The notes beneath the pieces are model-generated. The model saw only the letters and a program-made list of their open reading frames with translations, was not told the origin of the DNA and searched no databases. DNA of 34,374 nt, from the NCBI RefSeq assembly GCF_016613415.1, contig NZ_JACWCT010000053.1, forward strand, positions 1 through 34,374, in the 5' to 3' direction. Shown here piece by piece: positions 1 to 5,555 of this stretch. Every line of letters begins with the position of its first letter. Position 1 is the first letter of the stretch. This DNA comes from Methylobacterium ajmalii (GTDB lineage Bacteria > Pseudomonadota > Alphaproteobacteria > Rhizobiales > Beijerinckiaceae). A program made the position numbers and the translations under genes.

Positions 1-275
1 CGGCCGAGCGGGCGCTGCGCTGTGTGGCGGTCGGGCGCAAGAACTACCTGTTCGCGGGATCCGAGCTGGGCGCCGAGCGTGCGGCGGCGTTCTACACCCT
101 GATCGAGACAGCGAAGATGAACGGGCTCGATCCGGAGGCCTACCTGCGCGACGTGCTCACGCGCATCGCCGATCACCCGGCCAAGCGACTGGCCGATCTG
201 CTGCCTTGGAACTGGATGCCAACCAGTGAGGCCGAGCAGGCCGCCTGACCAGTGGATCCGTCACCGAGCGCTTAC
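1..275 (+). mobile_element. Right end of an IS66-family insertion sequence (partial)
   Basis: The element enters from the left edge and contains the C-terminal part of its transposase. The heptamer CGCTTAC at 269-275 is the typical right terminus of IS66-family elements, whose ends begin GTAAGCG when read inward. It sits 21 bases after the transposase stop, which fits the short non-coding end of these elements. The left end, the accessory tnpA/tnpB genes and the 8-bp target duplication expected for the family lie outside the window and cannot be checked. The assignment rests on the transposase and the terminus together. Confidence 0.75.
3..248 (+). CDS. IS66 family transposase, C-terminal fragment
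   Basis: This is the last part of a DDE transposase (TnpC, about 500 residues when complete) that moves the IS66 element. The reading frame is open from the left edge, reading AERALRCVAVGRKNYLF, so the first GTG at 24 is internal and not a start. The recognisable C-terminal signature runs from GRKNYLFAGSELGAERAAA through YTLIETAKMNGLDPEAYL to LADLLPWNW, which is characteristic of the IS66 C-terminal domain. The last catalytic acidic residue lies upstream of what is visible. Whether the full transposase is intact cannot be judged from this window. Confidence 0.9.
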   Translation, partial: AERALRCVAVGRKNYLFAGSELGAERAAAFYTLIETAKMNGLDPEAYLRDVLTRIADHPAKRLADLLPWNWMPTSEAEQAA

Positions 276-547
276 GCCGAGGGCGCTACGACGCGCGCCT
301 TGGCGACCGCCTTCTGTGTACCTCCGAGACACCGTTCGTCGCAGCGGCTCGCATCCTCAAGACCGAGGGCGTGCCCTGCCACGAGCCCTTGACCATGACC
401 CATGAGGGGTCCGAGACGATCTGCCTCCGCTCCACCGTGGGCCGAGCTGCGGGCCTCTCGGTTCACGAAACCGGTCGAGGGCTCACGATCCGGCGCTACA
501 AGCCCTCGCCGTTCGCGCAGCCCCTGGCTGTCGCCGATGAGACGTGA
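276..547 (+). pseudogene. 5'-truncated small gene interrupted by IS66
   Basis: Directly after the IS terminus an open frame runs to a TGA at 545-547. It reads RGRYDARLGDRLLCTSETPF, then VAAARILKTEGVPCHEPL, then MTHEGSETICLRSTVGRAAG. In this frame there is no ATG, GTG or TTG until a GTG at 371, deep inside the recognisable protein. The upstream part of the frame lies in IS66 sequence. I infer that the insertion removed the start and first residues of a protein of roughly 100 residues. I recall similar short proteins in rhizobial and methylobacterial accessory regions but know no function. The stop overlaps the ATG of the next gene (TGATG), so the two were probably co-translated before the insertion. 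Confidence 0.6.
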
Positions 548-957
548 TGTTGCCCATGAAGCCTCACGCCCTCATCCACATGACCGATGCCGATGGCCGA
601 GAGGTCGTCGGTGTGCGCCTGACGAACGCCGACGAAGCCGCGTGGCTCTACCTCTCGGACTACAGGCGCATCGTGGAGGACCACGGCACGCCCACATGGC
701 GCCTCGTGAAGAACGGCAAGGGCCAGTTCTACGTGCGCTTCAAGCAGGTGGGTCGTAGCAGCCGGAACGTCACCGTAGCGCGCCTTGTAGCCGGTGACTT
801 CGAGCGCACAGGCGTCCGCTACCGAGACTGCAATCCCTTCAACCTGCGGAGCAGCAACCTCTACCATGTTGACGGTGGCGGGCTGCGTCCGAAGGCCCTG
901 CATCGTTCAGGCGGCTTGAGGTCAGTCGCGGGCAACGGTGCCGAGCTTGGCCCGTGA
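547..957 (+). CDS. HNH-like protein with degenerate catalytic motif (hypothetical)
   Basis: A protein of 136 residues. The start chosen is the ATG at 547, which overlaps the stop of the truncated gene before it as TGATG; a GTG at 544 and an ATG at 556 are alternatives. The C-terminal half contains VARLVAGDFERTG followed by RYRDCNPFNLRSSNLYHVDG. This follows the layout of phage-type HNH endonucleases (a VHRLVA-like helix, then a DHINGDxxNNRxxNL-like stretch). The expected DH pair is replaced by RY, so nuclease activity is doubtful; the asparagines of the second half are kept. It may be a DNA-binding remnant or an unrelated protein with a similar fold. It converges on the TcmP gene 17 bp away. 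Confidence 0.6.
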   Translation: MLPMKPHALIHMTDADGREVVGVRLTNADEAAWLYLSDYRRIVEDHGTPTWRLVKNGKGQFYVRFKQVGRSSRNVTVARLVAGDFERTGVRYRDCNPFNLRSSNLYHVDGGGLRPKALHRSGGLRSVAGNGAELGP

Positions 958-974
958 TCCCGATGACCCGGGCC

Positions 975-1922
975 TCAACGCGAAGGGGCGGGCTTCTTCG
1001 GTCCACCGCGGGACTTCATCGTCAGGATGTAGTTAGCGCCCGTCAGCCCCGCGGGGTGAGGGCCAGCCCAGATCAGGTAGTAGAGCCGACCACCCCTCGT
1101 GTTCGTGATGAGTTGAGGCTGCGAGACGTGACCGAAGGCGAACCCAAGACGTTCCCGGTACCACTGCAAGAGGCGCTCTTCGCTGTCGGCGAACTTCACC
1201 GTTCTGGTGCCGCCCAGGTCCGTGACCTCCTCGTAGGTTTGCTTGCGCCAGTCGGGCGTACCGAAGAAGGTGTCGAGCGAGATGCTCCAGCCCTTGGGCA
1301 CGTCACCGCTGTTCGGCATCATGCGCCTGATGGCCATGCCCAGCGGGAAGTTGATCATTACCTCGATCGCCTCCGTGGCCGCCAAGGCTTCGATTGTTGA
1401 CCAGGGGACTTGTATGCCGAAGGGGTCGAGGAAGATGTAGGCTCGATGTGTTCTCTTGCTGAACTTCGAGTTCAGAAGGGACAAGAGGGCCTGGTTGGCA
1501 TCGCCGGCAACGATCTCAATCGACCGCCTACCGTGGAACTCCTCCTTGAGCCCTTCGAGCTTCGCGAGACGTTCCGGGTCCTTCTCGATGAAGATGTAGC
1601 GGTGGAACGGGTTCGGTAACTCCAGCGCGATGCGAGGCGAGCCCTTCAGGTACCGCACTTCTTGCTCGACGGGGTCTGCTTCCTCGGCAGGTAGGAGGCT
1701 GGCGAAGATGTCGTCCATCCCACTCGCGTGAGCGGGCTTGTCGTCCGCGTGTCTACTCCGTACCGCTGACATCCCAGGGCCAGCGAAGGCGTCTACGAAC
1801 ACCTGCTCCCAGTACGTCTTCTTCTTCAGGCGGGTGGTCCAGTAGTCCAACCCTCGACGAAGGCTATCCAGCTTCTCTTCTGCCCATGGTCCAACCGTGT
1901 TGTCCTTCGGGCGCTTGCTCAT
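975..1922 (-). CDS. tcmP: Three-Cys-motif partner protein TcmP
   Basis: A protein of 315 residues matching the TcmP family, which occurs as partner to the three-Cys-motif (DUF5131, phage Gp37/Gp68) protein; that protein is encoded directly upstream with an ATGA overlap. Visible motifs in order are KTYWEQVFVDAFAGPG (residues 35-50), YIFIEKDPERL (109-119), AGDAN (139-143) and AYIFLDPFG (161-169). This succession resembles motifs I, II, III and IV of Rossmann-fold SAM-dependent methyltransferases, with DPFG in the place of the usual (D/N)PPY. That is an inference from motif layout; the family's biochemical role is unknown to me. The ATG at 1922 is chosen because the longer open frame upstream is only the shadow of the DUF5131 gene. 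It is the last gene of the cassette. Confidence 0.85.
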   Translation of the reverse strand: MSKRPKDNTVGPWAEEKLDSLRRGLDYWTTRLKKKTYWEQVFVDAFAGPGMSAVRSRHADDKPAHASGMDDIFASLLPAEEADPVEQEVRYLKGSPRIALELPNPFHRYIFIEKDPERLAKLEGLKEEFHGRRSIEIVAGDANQALLSLLNSKFSKRTHRAYIFLDPFGIQVPWSTIEALAATEAIEVMINFPLGMAIRRMMPNSGDVPKGWSISLDTFFGTPDWRKQTYEEVTDLGGTRTVKFADSEERLLQWYRERLGFAFGHVSQPQLITNTRGGRLYYLIWAGPHPAGLTGANYILTMKSRGGPKKPAPSR

Positions 1923-2671
1923 CCAACGGCATCCGGGAGACGTTCGGCTGTCCTGCCAGGGAACTCGGACCACTCTCTTCCATCGAGGGTACGTCCTCCA
2001 GCCTTCGGCCGATAGCCCCCCCATTGCTTGAAGAAGAACGCGACGCCCGCCCTGCGACACTGGTCTCTGACTTCCCGCACCCACTCGGGGGACATCGGGC
2101 GAGCACGGGGGCCGCTTTCGCCGCCTACAATCACCCAGTCGATGCCCGAGAGGTCGAGTTGCCCGATGGGTCCGATCAACGGTTCGATGGACAGGAAGCG
2201 GATGCTCGCTGGAGCGTCCCGAAGGTGTCTCACCCGGGACAGCTTGCTCGCGTCCTCTACGGACACGCCGCACCAGACGTGTGCCGGGCCTCGTCCCGTT
2301 CCGTACCGACGACGCAGGTAGTCCCTCATCAGGGACGACCGCTTCGTAAGAACCTGGAATGTGTGCCAGTCGGCTTGTTCCATCGTGTCGAAGACGCGGT
2401 CGATGAACGCCGATGGCACGCCCTTGTGGAAGAGGTCGCTCATGGAGTTCACGAAGACCATCTTCGGCTGCCGCCATGACAGGGGCTGCGTCAGACGCGC
2501 GGGCCGGAGGGTTAGGTCGAAGCCCGTCTCGAACGGGTGCCCCGGGACGCCACGGAACCGCTCGGAGAACCTCTCGACATAGCAGTTGTCGCAGCCTGCG
2601 CTGATCTTCGTGCACCCGGTCACCGGGTTCCACGTTGCGTCAGTCCACTCGATGGTGCTCGTCTCGGCCAT
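1919..2671 (-). CDS. DUF5131 / phage Gp37-Gp68 family three-Cys-motif protein
   Basis: A protein of 250 residues. The N-terminus MAETSTIEWTDATWNPVTGC is the hallmark of the family. Three cysteines follow the pattern C20-x6-C27-x2-C30 (GCTKISAGCDNCYVERF). Later conserved pieces are MVFVNSMSDLFH, FQVLTKR, WCGVSVE, RFLSIEPL, VIVGGESGP and FFFKQWGG. The spaced cysteines and barrel-like segments recall radical-SAM or Fe-S proteins, but the spacing is not the classical CxxxCxxC, so this is only a suggestion. The family is common in phages and genomic islands and pairs with TcmP, whose start codon overlaps this stop (ATGA). The ATG at 2671 is used; upstream residues in the open frame do not resemble the family. 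Confidence 0.88.
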   Translation of the reverse strand: MAETSTIEWTDATWNPVTGCTKISAGCDNCYVERFSERFRGVPGHPFETGFDLTLRPARLTQPLSWRQPKMVFVNSMSDLFHKGVPSAFIDRVFDTMEQADWHTFQVLTKRSSLMRDYLRRRYGTGRGPAHVWCGVSVEDASKLSRVRHLRDAPASIRFLSIEPLIGPIGQLDLSGIDWVIVGGESGPRARPMSPEWVREVRDQCRRAGVAFFFKQWGGYRPKAGGRTLDGREWSEFPGRTAERLPDAVG

Positions 2672-2800
2672 CAACGCCCCGGCTGTATGGTGTTGTGAGC
2701 TTACGCCCTCCGCCTCGGCGCACCAGAGACCGGATCGCACCAGCCGGCAAGACCCACGGGCAGGTCGTGGTATCACTGGCGAGCGTGGCTTGGCTCCGTG

Positions 2801-3397
2801 CTACACCAGCTTGTTACCCCAGAGTACGTGCAGGGCCTTGAAGCTCCCTGCGTGCCGCTCCTTGATCGTTGCGATGCTTGATCGCGCTTCCTCCTCTCGG
2901 TAGTCGCCGTAAGCTCCGATGTTGAGGTAGACAAGCAGGGTAGGCTTCTGGCCGTAGAGTCTCCCCACCTTCTTGCTGATCGCGCGGTCCGGGGCGGTTG
3001 GTAGTTCATTGAGGCGTCGATCCCAGTCTTCAACAGGATCGTACCGCACTTGTGGAGCGTCAGGCGCGTACTCGTTGGCCCGCTTCCTGCCGGGCATCAT
3101 CGCCTCTGTTACCTCTACATCTAGGACCTCGGAACCTACATTCACCCGTCCATCTGGATACTGCTCGGAGGGGGTTGTGAGCTGAAGTCGGTCCGCCCCG
3201 GAGAGCGTGGAGAACTGCCCGAGCGTCCAAGCATCCCGCCAGAAGCCCCACGCGGGGTACTTGAACAGGACGTAGGGTGTCACCTGCCCTCGAACGTCCT
3301 CAAGGATCGCCTCGAACTCGCCCGGTGACCGCCAGTCCGACAGCCTGAGCCTCGTCGCTCGAGCGAACTCTCCCATGTCGCCGCTGAACTGGGTCAA
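2801..3397 (-). CDS. Hypothetical protein, weak PD-(D/E)xK-like pattern
   Basis: A protein of 198 residues. Translation probably starts at TTG (3397): GGAGG lies 5 bases upstream of it, while the first ATG is at codon 8. The N-terminal part has aromatic-rich VLFKYPAWGFWRDAW. The centre has YPDGRVNVGSEVLDVEVTEA (residues 80-99), which loosely follows the PD-x(n)-(D/E)x(K/E) layout of restriction-endonuclease-like folds. It is followed by a basic PGRKRANEY segment and a hydrophobic strand TLLVYLNIGAYGDY. A lysine at the usual catalytic place is missing, so nuclease function is speculative. It follows the HEPN-like gene by 2 bp, with the Shine-Dalgarno sequence overlapping that gene's TAG stop, so the two are surely co-translated. 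Confidence 0.65.
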   Translation of the reverse strand: MTQFSGDMGEFARATRLRLSDWRSPGEFEAILEDVRGQVTPYVLFKYPAWGFWRDAWTLGQFSTLSGADRLQLTTPSEQYPDGRVNVGSEVLDVEVTEAMMPGRKRANEYAPDAPQVRYDPVEDWDRRLNELPTAPDRAISKKVGRLYGQKPTLLVYLNIGAYGDYREEEARSSIATIKERHAGSFKALHVLWGNKLV

Positions 3398-3399
3398 CC

Positions 3400-3954
3400 C
3401 TACCTCCGAACAAGCCTCAATCGGCGAAGTAAGGTACGCAGGGGAGAGGTTGGCGGCGCTGTTAGCACCTCATCGCCACAAGCCTCCCGCTCCCTACTGG
3501 CTCCCTCTTGGATCAACTCAAGCTCGTCCGCGATCTCCTCGAGGGTAGCGGTCCAGGCGTCGATCTGATCCGGGGTGACGTGCAGAGCATGGGTCAGGGT
3601 GTTGCGGTGAAGTCGGCGCACAACGAGCCGTCCACCATCGAAGGGATCGAACCACCACTCACCGTGGATGAGGTTGTGGCGCTCCCTCGCAACCACCGAG
3701 AGGCACTTGAGGTGCCGGCTCATGGCCTCGAAGCGGCCCCCGTCGAGCTTGCACCGGAGCAGCCGCCGCATCTTCTTCGGCAGTTCCTCCGTCCCCGCGA
3801 CGTACTGCCTAGCCTCCGCCTCGTTGGCGATCTCGAGCAAGGCCAGATCAACCACCGCCTCATGGGCACGCCCGTAAGCGAGCATCATCGAACCGAGCGG
3901 CCGGATGTAGGGCTCCAGCTCAGGGCTAGAAGCTCGCGGGAACGCGGCCGTCAT
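3400..3954 (-). CDS. Hypothetical protein with HEPN-like R-x4-H motif
   Basis: A mostly helical protein of 184 residues that I do not recognise as a named family. Around residues 90-100 it reads [12 protein letters not shown]92-HNLI-H97 fits the R-x4-6-H motif of HEPN ribonucleases, which commonly sit in toxin, abortive-infection and defence proteins. Motif and helical context are visible; the HEPN assignment is an inference from one short motif. The C-terminus is basic ([13 protein letters not shown]). The ATG at 3954 has only a weak GAAGG before it. It is the first gene of the minus-strand cassette, and three 12-bp repeats lie 10-45 bp upstream of its start, where promoter or operator sequence would be expected. 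Confidence 0.6.
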   Translation of the reverse strand: MTAAFPRASSPELEPYIRPLGSMMLAYGRAHEAVVDLALLEIANEAEARQYVAGTEELPKKMRRLLRCKLDGGRFEAMSRHLKCLSVVARERHNLIHGEWWFDPFDGGRLVVRRLHRNTLTHALHVTPDQIDAWTATLEEIADELELIQEGASREREACGDEVLTAPPTSPLRTLLRRLRLVRR

Positions 3955-3963
3955 CGCCTTCGG

Positions 3964-3999
3964 TGGGGGACATCCAAGGGGACAACATGGGGGACATCA
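3964..3999. repeat. Three tandem 12-bp direct repeats
   Basis: Units at 3964-3975 (TGGGGGACATCC), 3976-3987 (AAGGGGACAACA) and 3988-3999 (TGGGGGACATCA) follow one another with an exact 12-bp period and share GGGGACA. They lie between the first cassette gene and the tRNA 3' end. Two readings are possible: arm-type integrase sites at the edge of a tRNA-inserted island, or an operator upstream of the minus-strand operon. Nothing in the window decides between them. Confidence 0.75.
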
Positions 4000-4057
4000 C
4001 CATTCTGGCGGCAGATAAGTCCCTGTTGTCATTGGCTTTTTGGGGATGCCAGAAAAC

Positions 4058-4147
<90 letters not shown>

Positions 4148-4467
4148 GGGCCAGATCTGCGGGGCGCTGGGCGCCCGTGCAGGTCGGGTGCCGTCCTCTA
4201 GCGGGGCTGGGGCCGCGGCGCAAGCGCGAGATCGTCGGGGCGGCGAATTCCTGTCGTCCCGGGGAGGGAGATCGGATGGCGGACGAAGGGCCGCTGCAAC
4301 CTGTGCAGGGTATCGGCCGTTTCGATCAACGGCCGGCGCGTCCGCGGCGGCCGGCCGGAATCGGCCGAGCGACACCAGGAGACAGCCCCCCGGACCCCGC
4401 GCCCCTCCCGGGCGGGCGTCCGGATCGGGCCCGACCGGCAAGGACAGGCGACGTGAGAACGGGCGAC
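4148..4467. other. Intergenic region between tRNA-Ser and the receiver gene
   Basis: About 320 bp of GC-rich DNA. Apart from the probable tRNA promoter at 4195-4223 I see no conserved reading frame. Open frames crossing it on both strands are Arg/Pro/Gly/Ala-rich, as expected from random GC-rich sequence. The promoter of the plus-strand receiver gene presumably lies in its right half but shows no clear consensus. Confidence 0.4.
4195..4223 (-). promoter_or_regulatory. Probable promoter of tRNA-Ser
   Basis: On the minus strand TTGCGC (4218-4223) and TAGAGG (4195-4200) are separated by exactly 17 bp and lie about 50 bp upstream of the tRNA 5' end. The -35 begins like the alphaproteobacterial TTG consensus, and the -10 is a weaker TANAN type. 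Position and spacing support it; no start site is known. Confidence 0.45.
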
Positions 4468-4857
4468 ATGGGAAACGACACCGTGACTGCCAAGGACGAG
4501 CGGCCGGTGGTCCTGGTCGTGGAGGACGAGGCGCTGACGATCATGGATCTCAGCGACGTCCTGGACGCGGCCGGCTACGAGGCGCTGCAATCGGCCTCGG
4601 CCGAGCGGGCCCTCGGCCTCCTGACCGCGCGAACCGACATCGTCGCGCTGATCACCGACGTGGAACTGTCCGGCAAGACCGACGGTTTCGACCTCGCCCG
4701 CGCGGCCGAGCAGATGCGGCCCGACCTGCCGATCGTCGTCGTCTCGGGGCGCAGCAAGCCGGATCCGGAGCGGATGCCGTCCCATGCCCGCTTCGTCGCC
4801 CGGCCCTGCCGCGGCGACGACATCCTCGACGTCCTCAGGACCCTGATGAAGCCCTGA
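4468..4857 (+). CDS. Stand-alone response-regulator receiver protein
   Basis: A CheY-like protein of 129 residues made of a single receiver domain with no output domain. The acidic pocket is VLVVEDEA (residues 16-22), the phosphorylated aspartate is D64 in [10 protein letters not shown], and the switch serine is in IVVVSGRS. The usual KP near the end is replaced by ARP (RFVARPC), so the conserved lysine is an arginine, which may alter phosphorylation. Such single-domain regulators with a DGFDLA helix are abundant in methylobacteria, where their partners are mostly unknown. The ATG at 4468 begins [10 protein letters not shown]; a GTG at 4453 is an alternative. No sensor kinase is adjacent, so its partner is elsewhere. 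Confidence 0.85.
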   Translation: MGNDTVTAKDERPVVLVVEDEALTIMDLSDVLDAAGYEALQSASAERALGLLTARTDIVALITDVELSGKTDGFDLARAAEQMRPDLPIVVVSGRSKPDPERMPSHARFVARPCRGDDILDVLRTLMKP

Positions 4858-4867
4858 GCGGGCCGCC

Positions 4868-5089
4868 TCAGGTCGGGGCGACGGCCGGGCCCGGCTGCGG
4901 CGGCTCGGCCAGCCAGACCTCGACCGGGGCGCAGGCCGACCCGAAATCGAGGATCAGGTTGCGCAGCCGACGCGCCGGATGGCCCGCCTCGGCGGGCATG
5001 TCGACGGTCTCGCCCACGGCCCGCAGGACGCCCTCGATTTTGCATCGACCCAGGGTCAGGCTGACGGGCGTCCCGCTGCAGGTGTCCAC
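4868..5089 (-). CDS. Small hypothetical protein
   Basis: A protein of 73 residues beginning [20 protein letters not shown] from a GTG at 5089. A purine-rich GAGAGGAGAGGAAG lies just upstream of that start and is a good ribosome-binding site, which is the main support for a real gene. The sequence has two early cysteines and a short [10 protein letters not shown] segment; no domain is recognised. It converges on the receiver gene with a 10-bp gap. Confidence 0.5.
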   Translation of the reverse strand: MDTCSGTPVSLTLGRCKIEGVLRAVGETVDMPAEAGHPARRLRNLILDFGSACAPVEVWLAEPPQPGPAVAPT

Positions 5090-5228
5090 GCTTCCTCTCC
5101 TCTCACTGTCAACTGGATAACGCTGAGCGGGAGGGCGCGGTCCATCCGCGAGTCGATCACGGTTACGGCTTGGTCACCGGCGTGCACGACTCGCGTGGGC
5201 GCACTTCTTGGTTGAATCGCTCCCCGCG

Positions 5229-5444
5229 TCAGGCCCCGCCGGCCTTGAGGGCGCGCAGGCGCCGAGCCCCCGTCTCGGCCGGGCTGCCGGGCGGGGAGAG
5301 GCGGCGCTCGATCGCCTCGAACTGGCGGCCCTGGGCTTTCAGGAGAAGGCGCAGGGCCGCGATGCTGGCCTGGAGATCCCGGGCATCCTCGAGCGGGTCG
5401 AGGGTCGGCGAAGCGGTCGTCGCGTGAGTCGGCATGGCCGCCAT
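5229..5444 (-). CDS. Small hypothetical coiled-coil protein
   Basis: About 71 residues. After a Thr/Ala-rich start the protein has DARDLQASIAALRLLLKAQG and RQFEAIERRLS, a likely helix or short coiled coil, and ends in a basic Ala/Gly tail. No family is recognised. ATG codons at 5444 and 5435 and a GTG at 5447 are all possible starts, and none has a clear Shine-Dalgarno sequence. A TTAA-N7-TTAA site lies about 15 bp upstream, which would make this a candidate CtrA-controlled gene. Confidence 0.5.
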   Translation of the reverse strand: MAAMPTHATTASPTLDPLEDARDLQASIAALRLLLKAQGRQFEAIERRLSPPGSPAETGARRLRALKAGGA

Positions 5445-5459
5445 CACGGGCGGACAGGC

Positions 5460-5474
5460 TTAACGGCTGGTTAA
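5460..5474 (-). promoter_or_regulatory. CtrA-type box TTAA-N7-TTAA
   Basis: The bases TTAA CGGCTGG TTAA exactly match the spacing of the CtrA recognition site of alphaproteobacteria. It lies just upstream of the small coiled-coil gene on the minus strand and touches the A-tract of the terminator of the neighbouring binding-protein gene. One chance match in a 34-kb GC-rich window is possible, but TTAA is rare in this DNA. Confidence 0.4.
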
Positions 5475-5500
5475 AAAACCCCGCCGCGCGGTGGCGCGGC
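5473..5500 (-). terminator. Rho-independent terminator after the ABC substrate-binding gene
   Basis: On the minus strand GCCGCGC - CACC loop - GCGCGGC forms a perfect 7-bp stem, followed by GGGG and then six T residues. It lies 55 bp downstream of the stop of the substrate-binding protein gene, so it should end the ABC transporter transcript. This is the clearest intrinsic terminator in the window. Confidence 0.85.
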
Positions 5501-5555
5501 AGGGCTCCGTTATGAAAATATTCCGCAATCGCCCGGAGGGCCGGGACGGCGGGCC

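Noticed and set aside
958..980. GGCCCG...CGGGCC inverted repeat near the convergent end of the HNH-like and TcmP genes
   Set aside because: Only a 6-bp stem with a 14-base loop and no T-tract; too weak in GC-rich DNA to call a terminator.
1923..2633. N-terminal extension of the TcmP frame
   Set aside because: The sequence upstream of the ATG at 1922 is an out-of-frame shadow of the DUF5131 gene and has no protein-family features.
3964..3999. CRISPR array
   Set aside because: The repeats are only 12 bp, directly abutting without spacers, and there are no cas genes.
4868..5444. The two small minus-strand genes as part of the tRNA-adjacent island
   Set aside because: Their GC-rich codon use resembles the chromosomal genes, and they lie on the 5' side of the tRNA, away from the usual insertion side.
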